Below, piece by piece: positions 10,447 to 22,904 of a stretch of DNA of 64,000 nt. The notes under the pieces were generated by a model. It saw only the letters and a program-made list of their open reading frames with translations. It had not been told where the DNA came from and searched no databases. Made by a program: the position numbers and the translations under genes. Origin of the DNA: Rhododendron vialii. Lineage: Eukaryota > Streptophyta > Magnoliopsida > Ericales > Ericaceae. Within the stretch, counting starts at the first letter, position 1. Each line of letters opens with the position of its first letter. The DNA lies in NCBI RefSeq assembly GCF_030253575.1, contig NC_080564.1, positions 6,244,501 to 6,308,500 of the forward strand, given 5' to 3'.

Positions 10447-12524
10447 GTAAATTGCTTTTCCCCCCTCCCCTGACACCACACCCCCCGGACCCCACCGCCT
10501 TTTCCCGATTTACCCCCCTCCCCCAACCCTGCAATTCTTTTGCTTATTTAATTGTCTTTATTTAATTTCTTAATTTATTTATTGAATTATAAAATTCAGT
10601 TTTTTTGAAAAAATTAAGTGTTCCAAATTTCAATCCGTTTAAACCGATGAAAAGATTTAGATTTTTGATCATTTTATTTTAAATGATCATAATTAAATTT
10701 TGTCTCTAAGGCTCTCGTTGATTAGCACTAAAAAAGTTATAGAGTTAAATATTTCTTAGGGCTAATCAACGAGAGTCATAGAGTCCAAATTTAACTATGA
10801 TCATTTAGGATAAAATGATCAGAAAACTAAAATCTTTCCACCGGTTCAAACGGATTGAAATTTGGAACACTTAATTTTTCAACATCTTTAGACAGTTTAT
10901 GTATTAAAAAATATGGTTAAAAAATTAAGTATTCCAAATTTCAATCCGTTTGAACAGGTGGAAAGATTTTAGATTTTTGATCGTTTTATCCTAAATAGTC
11001 ATAATTAAAATTTAACTCTAGGACTCTCGTTGATGAGCCATAAAAAAATCGTAGAATCAAATATCTCTCAGGGCTAATCAACGAGAGCCATATAGTCAAA
11101 ATTTAATTATATCCATTTAAGATAAAATGATTAAAAAACTGAAATCTATCCACCGGTTCAAGTGGATTAAAATTTGGAACACTTAATTTTTCAAAACCTC
11201 TTTAGACAGTTTATATATTAAAAAATATAGTTAAAAAATTAATTGTTTCAAATTTCAATCCGTTTAAACCAGTGGAAAAATTTTAGACAATTTTCCCTTA
11301 ATATATAAACACTTAATTTTTCAACATCTTTAGACAGTTTTCCCTTACTTTCAAAACTGTCTAAAGAGATTGAAAAATTAATTGTTCCAAATTTTAATCT
11401 GTTCGAACCGACGGAAAGATTTTAATTTTCTGATCATTTTATCTTAAATGGACATAATTAAATTTTGACTCTATGGCTCTCGTTGGTTAGCCCTAAGAGA
11501 TATTTGATTCTACGACCTTTTAGGGCTAATCAACGAGAGCCCTAGAGTCAAAATTTAATTATGACTATTTAAGATAAAATGATTAGAAAACTAAAATCTT
11601 TCTGCCGGTTCAAATAGATGGAAATTTAAAACACTTAATAAATGTGGCCTATTATTAGTTCAAAAAAAAAAAAAAAGACCTGACAGAATGAAACAAAGAT
11701 TTTATTTTTCTGATCCTTTTATCTTAAATAGTTATAATGAATTTTTAGCTCTAAGACTTTCAACGAGCTCCCTAAGAGACCCCTAGAACCAAATATGAAA
11801 AGTTCAAAAAAATCTTATGTGATTTTCGATGAAAATTAATGACTTATTAATCTTAAAAAAAATATGTGATTTTGGACTTCCCTTAAAGGAAGAAAGAACA
11901 GATTTTTGAAACATGCATCGGACGAAGATACAGGATGGGCGGCTAGTTATGGAACACGTTTGCGATTGTAGTACGAAGTAATGGGTATAAGCGCGCCGGG
12001 AGCAGCATTTGGAGGAAATATTGATTAGAATTTGTGTTTTTATGTATTTTCATGTTTTGACAATATGTACTCAATTATAATAAAATAAAATTTTATTTAA
12101 ATTTATTATTGTTCATTACAAGTTATTTTTATTATTCATTGTTAAGACAAATTAATTAACTAATTAAAATAATATAAATTTATTAAGTATAAAGTAAATT
12201 TTAATTGAAAATAGAATTTGAGTTAACGAAAAAAAAAGAAGGGAGGTAAATGGGAAAAGAAACAAAATAAAGAAAATAATTGAAAATTACAAAAATAAAA
12301 AAAAAGATTCAAATTGGAAAGAAAGATAAGGAAATAAAGGGAAAAAAAATCTAACCGGAAAAAAAGAAAAGGAAAAAAAGAGGGAAAAAAAAAATTCTAA
12401 CGGGAAGAAAGAAAAAGAAATAAAGAGAAAAAAAAATAAGGAAAAAAAAGAAGCAAACTGGCAACGGGTTGGGGGTAAGGATGGAAATGGGTGTGGGGTC
12501 GGGGGGGTGGGAAAAGCAGGTCTC
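10447..12524. mobile_element. Non-autonomous Mutator-like element (MULE), 2.08 kb
   Basis: CCATACGAA at 10438-10446 and 12525-12533 is a perfect 9-bp target duplication, the size made by Mutator-class transposases. The termini are long pyrimidine/purine-rich inverted repeats of roughly 80-100 bp: TGCTTTTCCCCCCTCCCCTG at the left, GGGGGGGTGGGAAAAGCA at the right. No transposase is present. Inside lie palindromic modules (10600-11640) and an A/G-rich tract (12230-12440). Confidence 0.75.
10600..11640. repeat. Array of foldback modules inside the MULE
   Basis: A module of about 150 bp, beginning ATTAAGTGTTCCAAATTTCA and ending GGCTCTCGTTGATTAG, is followed by its own inverse. This palindrome is repeated about three times in various orientations, with (T)TTAGACAGTTT linkers. 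Related modules fill the 0.9-kb element at 57649-58545. Confidence 0.85.
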
Positions 12525-14447
12525 CCATACGAAACTAGTACTCGTACTCGTACTATTTTACTAGGATTTTAAATGCTGACCTCAGAATGGACAGATGGTT
12601 CAACCTCGTTGAACATGTGAACGATGACTTTTCTCGGTTCGCTTTCCGTCTCCATGGGACCTTCCCTTCCTATATGACTTTCTTTAATTAACAGAACAAC
12701 TGACTAATAAATTACTACTACTAACCAACATTCTAGAGAGAGAGAGTGTGTGTGTGGGTGTGGGTGTGGGTGTGGGTGTGTGGGTGTGTGTCATGTGTTC
12801 AAGCACTATAAATATGGAAGTTGACAATGGGTAATGGTATACACATGCAACACAAATACAAGGTAATTGTGCGAGAAAGAGACCGGGAACAGAGTTGATA
12901 GAGGTCTCTTGTCGCAGGAGAGATGACACTTGCATTGTCTCCTCCCAAGATGGAAGCAAGTGTCGTCTTTCCTACGCCAAGACATCTTTGCAACTTTAAT
13001 CGCTTGCGTGTTTCCTTGGTTCAATAGGAAGGTGCTTCAATTACTGTAAGTGCACAAATATGTAGGCCGTTGGGCATATTAGGTTGGCTGTTGGGAACAG
13101 AGTTGATGGGGGTGTTTCCACAACTTTTTGGTATTGTTTTTATTCAAATTGTTTTCCCGTTTGTTTGTTTTGCGCAAACTTTTATGAAATATATTGGTTT
13201 GTTTCGACAAAAAAAATTGAAAAAATAAAAAATTAAGACTTTTACACCAGTATTTTGAAAAATATCCATCGAAAAGCAAAAACAATTGAATAAAGACGAG
13301 ATCAAAAAGTTGCGGTCCACAACTTGTTGGTTAGTGGAAACACATACTATTTTCCCTTTCCTCCTCCTAGGCGATATGCTCTGAGATTGTGTCATCACAA
13401 TGTCTTTCTTTTTTTTGGACATCTTCACAATGTCTTTTTTTTTTTGGTCATCTTCAGAATGTCTGTTTTCAAGTATATACTGTATAAGCTAGCAGATCCA
13501 TCACTCAAATGCCATATAGCAACTTCAAGTTTCAGCTCAACGAATTCTCGCTTAGACGCCGAAATTAAAACATCATCAAAATAAACTCCACAAGTACATA
13601 CCTCTTTGATCTTCCTTCTCAGCAGTTTAAAATCAAGATTATTTGTCAGCATGATTTTAGAGCCGTGACGGGGGAAGATTATAGCACTTCAGTCAGTGTA
13701 TAGCTAGTAAACTCACCCTCAACCCCATGAAATTACAGAAACACAATAATTGCAGAAAGAAAGCCAGTCGTAATATACCAGAAAGATGAAATTGATCAAA
13801 TAGGCAAAATATCAGAACATCTTTGCAGAGATTGCTGCATATGGTGTCTGGATTGGAAAAGAAAAAGAAAAAAGAAATTGTTGCAATGTGAAGATAAAAA
13901 GGACCTGATCAGAGACGGGTTAATGCAACAACAATAATAACAGAACCCATCTATTCTCCAATTATTGATGACATGGGTAGGGGAAAATTGTAAACAGACC
14001 TAATCTTTGGCAATATAAACAATGATCCCCCTATACCTCTAAGAACCGAGGAGCGAAAGGGACGTTTTGTTGTCGAACCATACCTCTAAATTAAAGCCAA
14101 AAGACATCACATAAGGCAGGCCTAAAGACCCAAATTAATTTCTGTGCAAAATATCGGGTTAATGCATTAAATATAAACTGACGTTAAAAATATATATCAT
14201 GTAATTAAAGACAGTTCTATGCTACATCAAACTTATTATCAACCAATTCGTAAAGGTTATCGTACAAGAGATATCCCCTAATGTTCTCGATCCTGTCATT
14301 CTACCGGGGTTTTCCCTACAGCTTTAGGTCCCCACACAAAATGCCAAAATGCATTTGCCAAAGCCCAGATGAATATAAATTCAGGAAAAAATGGGTGCAA
14401 AATGGGCTACACGTAGATACGGAAAAAAACCCAGAGCAGATGCATGT
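12525..14447. other. Intergenic, mostly unexplained
   Basis: Contains a (GT)n/(GTGTGG)n microsatellite at about 12733-12791 and a short direct repeat GGGAACAGAGTTGAT (12886 and 13095). Nothing else could be named with confidence, apart from the exon-like fragment at 13471-13690. Confidence 0.4.
13471..13690 (-). pseudogene. Exon-like fragment, unrecognised
   Basis: On the minus strand an open stretch reads IIFPRHGSKIMLTNNL then DFKLLRRKIKE and ends at a good splice donor, AAAGAG|GTATGT. An in-frame stop lies a few codons upstream, and I find no partner exon. The composition looks protein-like, but I do not recognise the family. It could be a gene fragment captured by a transposon. Confidence 0.3.
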
Positions 14448-14643
14448 ATTCGACTTCACCGCAACAGCAGATTGCCTCAGTTATGTCCACCAATTCATTG
14501 CCTCGAGCCTACAAGCCACGGAAATGGGTGACGCTCTCAGCACTCCTTTCCTACCTGCACAAGTACTGACTACCTTATTCTGCCGTCTTCCCCTTTATGT
14601 ATAGGCCTATTTACATGAGAACTGCCTTTAGAATAGCTATTTG

Positions 14644-15418
14644 TTATTTGCACTGCCTCGGTCGGAATTTCTCACTTGATAACAGAGAACTTATCAAATT
14701 TTCCAGCCGTTTTGCTCCGGCACTAGGACGGATGACTGTAATATTACCCACAACAGAGCAAGGATCGGTCCCATTTTCCCTGCTTCCTATGCACCATCCA
14801 CCAGGGACCACCATGTCTTTACCACGAAACAATAGTTCAGAATCGATCTTGTCAAGCACCGGATCGTCCATGCGGAATTTTCTAGCAAACGGGGCGTTAC
14901 TGTCCACCATCTTCGTCATGTTGTCAACAGTAAGGTAGCAAGGGTGCTGCTTGGGAGGGTTGTCCCAAGATATGAAGTGGAGGTCACTATTCACAGTGGT
15001 GTTGCGGAATTCTTCAGCATTACAGATGACTGTGTGGAAATAGCCTTCTGGGGAGGATATGAAATTCGCATAGTACATGAGGACTGTTCGAGGTAAGTTG
15101 TCCCATCCCCATATGCAATAATCAATGAATGGACGAGAAAGCGCCATCCAAGCAGAACCTACAGAAACAAAGGAGAAATTGAGTTGAGTTTCATCGGCTT
15201 AAAATGGCCATTCAGCTTAAGGATTCTTAACAAACACAAACTCTACATGATTCTTGCATTGAATGCTACGACAAATGTAACTCCATGTTTCCATTCGAAA
15301 ATATCATGCAATATGGCATGATTCTGAATTAGGTATTTCCAAGCATCAGGCAGGCTAAACAGGCTGACTTACACGAACGCACATACACACACATATAGAG
15401 GACAGAATGGGAAAACAA

Positions 15419-15455
<37 letters not shown>

Positions 15456-18400
15456 TCACGGAAATCAGAGGACTGAGAGAGGGGGAACCCACATTAACAA
15501 TGTGAAAGCCTGACTTCAGGAGGTAAAACAAGAGTAGAACCATGCACATAAGAGAGAGAGAGGGAGAACCCACACTAACAATGTGAAAGCTTGACTTCAG
15601 GAGGCAAAACAAGAGTAGCATCTATCTTAAAGCCATAGCCTCCTTTCTGAAATGGGAACTCCACCTGCTACTCAAGAGTAGCTGTGGCATTAAGGTGATG
15701 CAACAAAAGGACCACATTTTCAATTGGGGGAGGGAATTGAGGTGAGGGATGTTAGCAGCAAAAATGGAATATGTGGGGGGAAAGAGGTTCAGAGATGCTG
15801 GCATGCTGCGCAAATGGCAAGTGCCTAAAAAAACTCTGATAAATTCATAGAAGTTCAATAGTTCATGCAAACACAATTAAATGCCAACTTAACATAAATA
15901 TGTCACAACACAATAATAGACACCAAGATAGTTAGAAATTGAAGGCCCAACCAACTGCAGAGAAATTTGTGGGGCGGGGGGGATCAAAGGGTTCACCAAG
16001 AGACAATGCAAACACCAGTAAATACATTGAACAGGAACATAAATTTTTGTTTTTGATTAGGAACAGAATATGACATGCTGAAATGGTTAAATGAGAAGGT
16101 TCACAAACAAAGGAGCCACAGTGGTAACGACAACAGGACCCCAGACAAAGGAAAAAGATAAAGTAGAAAGCATTGCGGCACAGTGGGTAAAAAGTCATAG
16201 ACTTGGTTGTATTTTCCTGTTTTTTCTCATATTTCTTTCCCATTGTCAAGAATAACATCGGTTTGACTTGAATCCAACTCACCTGCTTTATTACTATCAC
16301 AGCTTTATCCCAAGCCAAGACAAATGTTGGTTTGAGTTTTATTAATTAATCTTGGGCTGTATAGTGCAGGCAACTATACACTTACATCATTTTGTGTGTG
16401 CAATTTTACTCCTTTAACATACTAAACTAGCCAAGTAGCCATCTGTTCAAAGATATTACGGTACAAGTACATAGTTGTGTGATTAGTGGCTTAGCTATTA
16501 GCTGTCTAAAAGCTACGGTAAAAAAAAAATCCCTTTCGAAAATAAACCACTTAGATCCCGTTCCAGAAACCTTCTTAAAAAATAAGCAGCTTATTTTACA
16601 TTTTCAAACTCAAACATAAAGTATATGAAAAATAATTTTTCAATTTTTTTTGTGTCGTATAAAAGATCTCATCGAGATCTTCCAAACAAGATCAATATTG
16701 CATATTTTTAGATTTCAATAAACCCATAATTTTTGAGCTTGAAATTGTCTTCTTAAAAAATAAAGACTTATTTTCGGTTCCGGAACAGAGCCTAATTAGT
16801 ACTACCACCGCACTTATGAATATAGAGACTCATGTAGAATCAAGTAATCAACAATGAAAAAAGTTTGTCTTCACATGCATACAAAGCCACAAACTGTTTT
16901 AATATCAAACTATAGGGCTTTGAAAGATCCAGCAAAAGAATAGAGCTTCAGATAGTGCAGGAGTTCAAGACAAAAAGATATCGAACTCAAGCTTCAACAA
17001 CACTTGTAACAAGTAATGTGACTAATAAGTTCAACAAAGTATTATGCAAAAACTAAAATAGAAGGCATCATCTGACAATGCAATTTGAGCTTTCTTCATC
17101 CCTCAAAATAAAACTACAATGGTATTTGTGGAGGGATTGATTGCTCTGTTTACTTTGAGTAGACAAGGCCCAACATTCCAGCCTTTATCTCAAGTTGACC
17201 AACCACAAAATGAACTTGTTAGTGCCAACTGGCAAAAGATGACCAGAGGGCACGGGCACTCCAATGCTTAAGTCAGTCTCTTTGAGATAGTACTTAACAT
17301 TAGAAGCCTTAAATATGGAATACCTCTTTTAGGGCTTTATCGCATACTTTATTTATAAAGAGACTTGCTCTCCAACCATTTCGTGTCCAGCTTGCTCTTC
17401 TCTTGGCCTTGTGGCCAGGACATCATCATGTAACCGTCTCAAGAACTCCAACACGTCATGCATGATGTTTGAGGACCTCTGCACCGAGCGCATCACACAG
17501 CCCAAACAGGATCGGCTTTTGACCAACACCCCCCCCCCCCCCCAGTAGTTTGCAAGCCCACCTGTAGTATCACAAGCTTGTTCCATTCAGCCGACCTGGT
17601 AACCCGGATGGGCTGTGGGCTTACCATTCTGTGTTTGGCTCTCAACATTAGGCCTAGTTTCCCAAAAATGCCCAAAGTACTAACGGGGCTTTTAACTAGG
17701 CCTACATTAATTTATAAACAGGTCTCAATTAGCGGAGAGACAGGAAAAGACGAAGGTCCAATTCGAAATAATTTCATCTTTCTAGCTCCTCGAGGAATAG
17801 ACATGCTTACAAGCTACAACAAGCACAAACGGAATAATAGTATCAACAATTAGTTGTCCAACTTCACCCACACAAGCAAACCACATTGTTTATTCGACAC
17901 AAGACCCATAACATAATATACTTACTAAACAAGAACCAATCTATAGTAAAAAAATTGAAGTCCAAATGATTGGATAACTGATTAAATTATGCAGAATTTG
18001 TACCTCCAAAGAGCTTGAAGGCTGTCGGCACGCTTCTTCGCTGCGTAACCCTCAAAATATCAGCTTTCTTTGCCATATACAACCCTGGATCAACAATTAC
18101 TGGTTTTGCCCTTTGATTCCTACATAATTTAGAAGTACATAAATTTATCTGCACACCATAATTAGTATATAAGAAAGTTTTAAAATTCTATACAAAAAAT
18201 GGAAATCACGTACTCTTTCCACCCAATATCACTGGTATGATCGAGGAAATTAAGATCACGCGGCAGATACGAGAACGTGTGAAGCAGATCTAATCAAATT
18301 AAATCAATCAAAAACACATTAAGAAAAAATATTCACCCATCTACTCGACTAACCAAATTTAATCAAACTTTTTACAGCCCCTTGGATTGTAAGAAAGTGA

Positions 18401-19211
18401 TAAGAAAAACCAATAAAAATATCATTTTTTCCCCCTGCTTTTCTTTTCATTTCTCACCAAATTACTCTACCAAATGAATGATTTCGCAAGAAACTCCAAT
18501 TCCTTCTTTTCTTTTCTTAACCAATCCCTCAATCCAAATGGGCTGTTAACCAAGCTTAGGTGGCTCAGTTTGAGCGACGTGGAGCAATTTGTGATAAAGT
18601 CTAACAAACAAAATCGAAGCAACAAAAAGAAACCCACCATCTTGAGTAACAAGTGGGTAATCCTTGGCACTGAGATTGATAAACCAGTCCCACTCCCCAC
18701 CGGTCCTCAACAAAACAGCCGCCGCGTGCAGCGTGTTCGCCACCATCGTGGGGCCCCGATACGTCACGATATTCGCCTTCTTGATCATCGCCACATTGCC
18801 GAACTTCCCAAAAAGGGTATTATTCTTGACGAAGCTTTCCAGATCGAGCCGCTCCTGAAGCGGGGAATCGGCTTCAAGGTGCACGACGTAGCGGTTGTGG
18901 GGGTGGTAGAGGGCCAGGAGGGTGCGCTTGAGCATTGGGCCGTCGCCGGCCGAGCCGGAGACGAGGTAGGCGAGGCGGGGGGGAGGGGGAAGGAGGGAGG
19001 CGGGGAGGGGGTGGAGGTTTGCTTCGACGAAGACGGCGGCGGGGGAGAGGGAGGGGGGGAGGAGAGAGAAGGGGAAGGCGGGGGAGATTAGGGTCGTGAG
19101 GGAGAGGAGGAGGAGGAGAGAGAGTGTGGAGAAGATTGCTAGTGGGAGGATCCACCTTGGATTCTCCATTGCTTGGAGGGTGTGGAGGAAGAAGGTTTTC
19201 AATCTCTTCAT
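14644..19211 (-). CDS. GLCAT14A-like: GT14 beta-glucuronosyltransferase (GlcAT14-like), copy A
   Basis: Four exons on the minus strand: 18638-19211, 18214-18289, 18004-18119 and 14644-15158. All introns are GT-AG and all phases join, giving 426 residues. The protein is a type II Golgi membrane protein: short basic N-terminus (MKRLKTFF), one hydrophobic anchor (about residues 20-45), a proline-rich stem, then the catalytic domain opening with [15 protein letters not shown]. Family motifs seen are [76 protein letters not shown] and [18 protein letters not shown]14 enzymes of this clade add glucuronic acid to galactan side chains of arabinogalactan proteins. Intron 3 is 2.8 kb and carries a TGTTCC-type MITE and local repeats. 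No disabling change seen. Confidence 0.95.
15481..15619. repeat. Short tandem duplication in GT14-A intron 3
   Basis: Two roughly 58-bp units (15481-15538 and 15563-15619) share AACAATGTGAAAGC(C/T)TGACTTC and end AAACAAGAGTAG. One unit is present at the matching place in the second GT14 gene (about 32155-32200). A GA run at 15421-15451 lies just before. Confidence 0.85.
16554..16792. mobile_element. MITE in GT14-A intron 3 (TGTTCC-ended family)
   Basis: Inverted ends CCCGTTCCAGAAACCTTCTT and the complement of GGTTCCGGAACAGAGC, with inner arms CTTAAAAAATAAGCAGCTTA mirrored near 16752-16774. Flanking TTA and TAA suggest a 3-bp target duplication. Clearest copy of the family at 8719, 10033 and 63325. 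Confidence 0.7.
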
Positions 19212-19365
19212 TGTGTGTGTAAGCCTATGTATATGTATATGTCAGTAATTTACATGGGTGTAAAGAAACTTTGTACTTAGAAAGAGAGGGAAGGTGAAGA
19301 AGGATAGGGAAGGGGAGGGTGAGATTTGGGTAGACAAGGGTATTAGAGAGATGAGATTGGATCAG

Positions 19366-19400
19366 TTCGTTGGAGAGAGAGAGGATTTAACTGGGGTTCT

Positions 19401-19435
<35 letters not shown>

Positions 19436-19560
19436 ATTTATAAATGCTACTGTATCACTCTCTCTCTGTCTCCCTCTTTGTGTTGGAGGCGGTGTTTGTG
19501 TGTGTATTTATAATTACGTTTATCTGTATAATTCATCTGGGGGGAGAGAGAGAGAGAGAG
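19366..19560. repeat. GA/CT microsatellites in GT14-A 5' region
   Basis: Three runs: GAGAGAGAG near 19372, a long CT tract at about 19402-19431, and GA at about 19545-19560. The same leader in the second GT14 gene has only a short CT tract, so these runs differ between copies. Confidence 0.85.
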
Positions 19561-19832
19561 ATGGACCGTGCGTCAGACGGGACGACAGCACTAGAGTATG
19601 TTCTTGATCTTGATTTACCTCGCCGTGAAGAACGGAATCAAACAGAGTGTGAGTGCTCTACACTGCAAAGACCGTGGAACAAATAATTAAATAAATATTT
19701 TGCGGACATGGATTAGGATATAGTATGTCCGAAATTATTCGATGTGTACACAGTGGTCCAAGTGTCCAACCACGATCAAGCAACGGGTCGGGTGTAATGT
19801 GGCAGTCCGTCTTGCTGGGGCTCGTATGGGCC

Positions 19833-20043
19833 GGACGCACGTGGACTTGACGCTCAGTCCGATCATTCGTCCCTTGACGCACGTGGACTTGACGCTTGGT
19901 CCGATCGTTCGTTCCTTGGAGCTCATTTAGCGAACCCAACATAGGATCGTTCCTTCCTTGGAGCTCATTTAGCGAGTCTCATTTAGCGAACCCAACATAG
20001 GATCGTTCCTTCCTTGGAGCTCATTTAGCGAACCCAACATAGG
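19833..20043. repeat. Tandem repeats upstream of GT14-A
   Basis: Two units beginning GACGCACGTGGACTTGACGC (19833, 19876) pass into about three units of TTGGAGCTCATTTAGCGAAC with ATAGGATCGTTCCTTCC, one interrupted. The unit length is about 42 bp. No equivalent array was seen in unit B. Confidence 0.85.
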
Positions 20044-20470
20044 AGCATAATGGTCCAACCAAAGGATTTATGACCAGCTCGTTGAGAACCAAACAAATCA
20101 CCCCACCACAGTACATAAGTTTTACATAATGCATGTGGTTTCAGAAATAACTGTATCTGCATATACGGTTCAACATTTGTGTCCGAAACATTTTTAAAGA
20201 AACCATTTTTAAGCAATCAAGTTAACTGTATAGGAGGAGAACATTATTAAATCGGATCCCAAGTGTATTGACCGAAAACATCAAATATTTAATCACATTG
20301 TTTATATGCAACCTAATCCTCAATTTCGTAATCAAACAAACATGCCCCCAAGAAAAATTGACAACAACACTCGTTAAGTAGTACTAACATTTAACACCAC
20401 ATCATACTTAGAAAACTACTCTTTTACTAAAAAACACACTCTAGATTACATAAAAAACACACTCTAAATT

Positions 20471-20780
20471 AGCACTTTCTTCATTCTTTTTAATTCATTC
20501 TATATTGTGTTGACTTTTTTCTTTTATCAGTCTTGCTCCACCCCCAAATCAGACCTTTTATCAGCACTTTCTTCATTCTTTTTAATTCATTCTATATTGT
20601 GTTGACTTTTTTCTTTTATCAGTCTTGCTCCACCCCCAAATCAGACCTTTTATCAACACAAGTAATTCCCAAATCAGCTCTACCCCAATCAAAGCAATAT
20701 ATATATATCTTGCTCTCCACCCCTAAATCGGACCTTTATCAGCAAGTAATTCCCAAATCAGCTCTACCCCAATCAAAGCC
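20471..20780. repeat. 92-bp and 84-bp tandem duplications
   Basis: Units at 20471-20562 and 20563-20654 (AGCACTTTCTTCATTCTTTT) are essentially identical. They are followed by a second duplicated segment, AGTAATTCCCAAATCAGCTC, at about 20660 and 20744. Confidence 0.9.
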
Positions 20781-22340
20781 ATTTTGGGTTCGAAATCACC
20801 CCCACAGTCATTGCCTTAATTCAACAAAACTCAACACCATGACCATCTATCTGTACACAACTTTCTTTCTCAGGAACAAAGTGTGTGGTCGTCACTGGAA
20901 GTGTGGCTAGTGGTCGCGAATGTGTTTGTGTGTTGATGATGTTGAACTCAATGAGTCTACATTCAGAATAAAACATATAAGCGCACAAATTTTGTAGCAC
21001 TTGGCTTGGCTAACGATATGTAATAGCCGCTCTAAGGTAGCTTAGAAGATTTTTAGTCAAAATATTTGAGATTATGTCTTTCTCTCAATGAAAATAATCG
21101 GAATGGTATAGAAATATGTATCGAAGTTAAAAAAAGTTCAAAAAAATGAAAAAATAAAATAATAATGTATCTTTTCAAATTATTTTTTGTGTTTAGTGAA
21201 TTTTTGAATTTTTCCTTCTTTTTTTTTTTTTTACTAAGTTCTCTCAGAAGAATAAGAACAAAAAGAAAAGAGATACGTATAAATCATAAAATTTGCAAAA
21301 GCAAACAGTAAAATGCTCCCTGTTATTTAGGCCAAAGGCTTAGGAGATTGCAATTTGCAAAGCATGTAGTGAACTCAAATAAAAGGTGCATTTAATTAAT
21401 TTACTCAAGCTAAATTTAAGGTCATTGGTCATTAATTTCTTCTTCTTTTTTGAAAACATCTTTGGGTCATCATGACAATATGAAATGTAGGAAGGTGACT
21501 CCTTGTGAAATTAAGCAAATGCCAGTTGACTAGTGAAATTTTGTTTTATTTTTTTGGTCTTCTTAAAGATAGATTCTGATAATCCCTTCTCAAATATGAA
21601 TGTCAGCCATTGATTTATAATTTGACCATATAAAACATAAGTTATGCAACTGTGTCTTGAACCATTTGATGCATATGGACCCATATGCATTGAACGGGTC
21701 CAACGTAGTTGCATTGTGTTTTAAAGAGGTGAACGTAGCATTACTGCATTAATAATTCAATCGGCAATGAATTTTTATTTGCAAAAGAATAAAAATCTCC
21801 ATCATAGGAGTCTTGAGAGAGACATGAATATATTAAAACTAAGATTTATCGGATAGTGATACTTGCATAATTCATCTTATGGCTTATTACTTTTTGTTTA
21901 AGCAAGAAACTAAAATCATACTAACGGTTAAATTTTCTTAATACACCAGAAAAATGAACCAATTCAATTGATCTACTTTTTCTCTGAATAAGCAACACCC
22001 AAATCCCAATCAATCAATTGGGGCAAACTCAATTGCCCAGCACTCTTATATCTCATTAGAAGGTCAGAAATTTGAGTCTCTCCACCTGCGTATGAGTGTT
22101 CTTCCCTTAAAGGATTTTTCATTTCTTTCTACCTTATAATGGGCTTATTTTCTTGTATTGGTTGAGTTGTTGAGTTTGGTTATCTCGTGGACTTTCACAA
22201 TCAACGGGAAATGACAGGCCGGTCCCATTTTCTGGGTGGGGTTCAATGCTAATCCTTTTTTGTCAACGCTATCGTGTCAAGACTTTTTTTAAGATGTTTT
22301 TACTATTTTGACGTAAGGCTCGGTTTGATTTGGTTTGGTT
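20781..22340. other. Intergenic, unit A; no gene seen
   Basis: AT-rich. The block at about 21830-22000 is shared with unit B (40385-40545). A SINE-like segment at about 22025-22130 carries a B-box-like AGAAATTTGAGTCTC; it resembles the 3' half of the SINE at 27648. Confidence 0.5.
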
Positions 22341-22349
22341 TGGTTTACT

Positions 22350-22837
22350 TTTTACACTCTCAGAATTCACACCTCTCGAGAATTTAGACCCTAAGAATTT
22401 ACACCCCCAGAATTCACACTTTTTGCAAGAATTCACATCCTTTTGTAGAATTCACACCCATTCACATTATTCAGTATTCACACCCCTAGAATTCATTTCT
22501 TTGAAAAAAGACACAATTCACACCCAAATAAAGAATTCACATGTTCGAAAAAGACAATTCACACCTTGAAAAAGGACAAAATTCACATCCCATCTATACC
22601 TTTCACACCCTTGAAAAATGAGAAATCAATTGAGAGATCCATGATCTTTAATGAACAAATCAATTGAATCTCAATCACGTCCAAATAAAGAATTCATATG
22701 TTCGAAAAAGACACAATTCACACCTTGAAAAAGGACAAAATTCACATCCCATCTATACATTTCACACCCTTGAAAAACGAGAAATCAATTGAGAGACCCA
22801 TGATCTTTATTGAACAAATCAGTTGAATCTCAATCAT
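22350..22837. repeat. AATTCACACCC repeats and 157-bp tandem duplication
   Basis: AATTCACACC-type motifs recur at least ten times from 22365. Units 22524-22680 and 22681-22837 are a direct duplication. Each unit includes GAGAAATCAATTGAGAGA followed by CCATGATCTTTA, a sequence also found in the adjacent casein-kinase-like exon (22914-22950), so the array probably grew out of that gene fragment. Confidence 0.88.
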
Positions 22838-22904
22838 GCACAAATTGAACAAATCAATTCACACTAGCTGAAATACAACAATCTATAACAATACAAGAAC
22901 GAAA

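Noticed and set aside
10447-10520. C-rich tract as G-quadruplex promoter
   Set aside because: Better explained as the terminal inverted repeat of the MULE, since its inverse is at 12450-12524.
12799-12993. Minus-strand frame with LGVGKTTLAS, like an NB-ARC P-loop
   Set aside because: Only a ten-residue match; no kinase-2, GLPL or other NB-ARC motifs in any frame nearby.
13425-13652. YFDDVLIS resembling the reverse-transcriptase YxDD box
   Set aside because: No other reverse-transcriptase motifs, and the stretch continues across a good splice donor.
17529-17543. Run of 15 C
   Set aside because: Simple homopolymer in an intron; length may be unreliable and no function is implied.
18474-19155. 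Long open frames on other frames of GT14 exon 1 (and 38637-39147)
   Set aside because: Low-complexity shadows of the GC-rich, proline-coding true exon.
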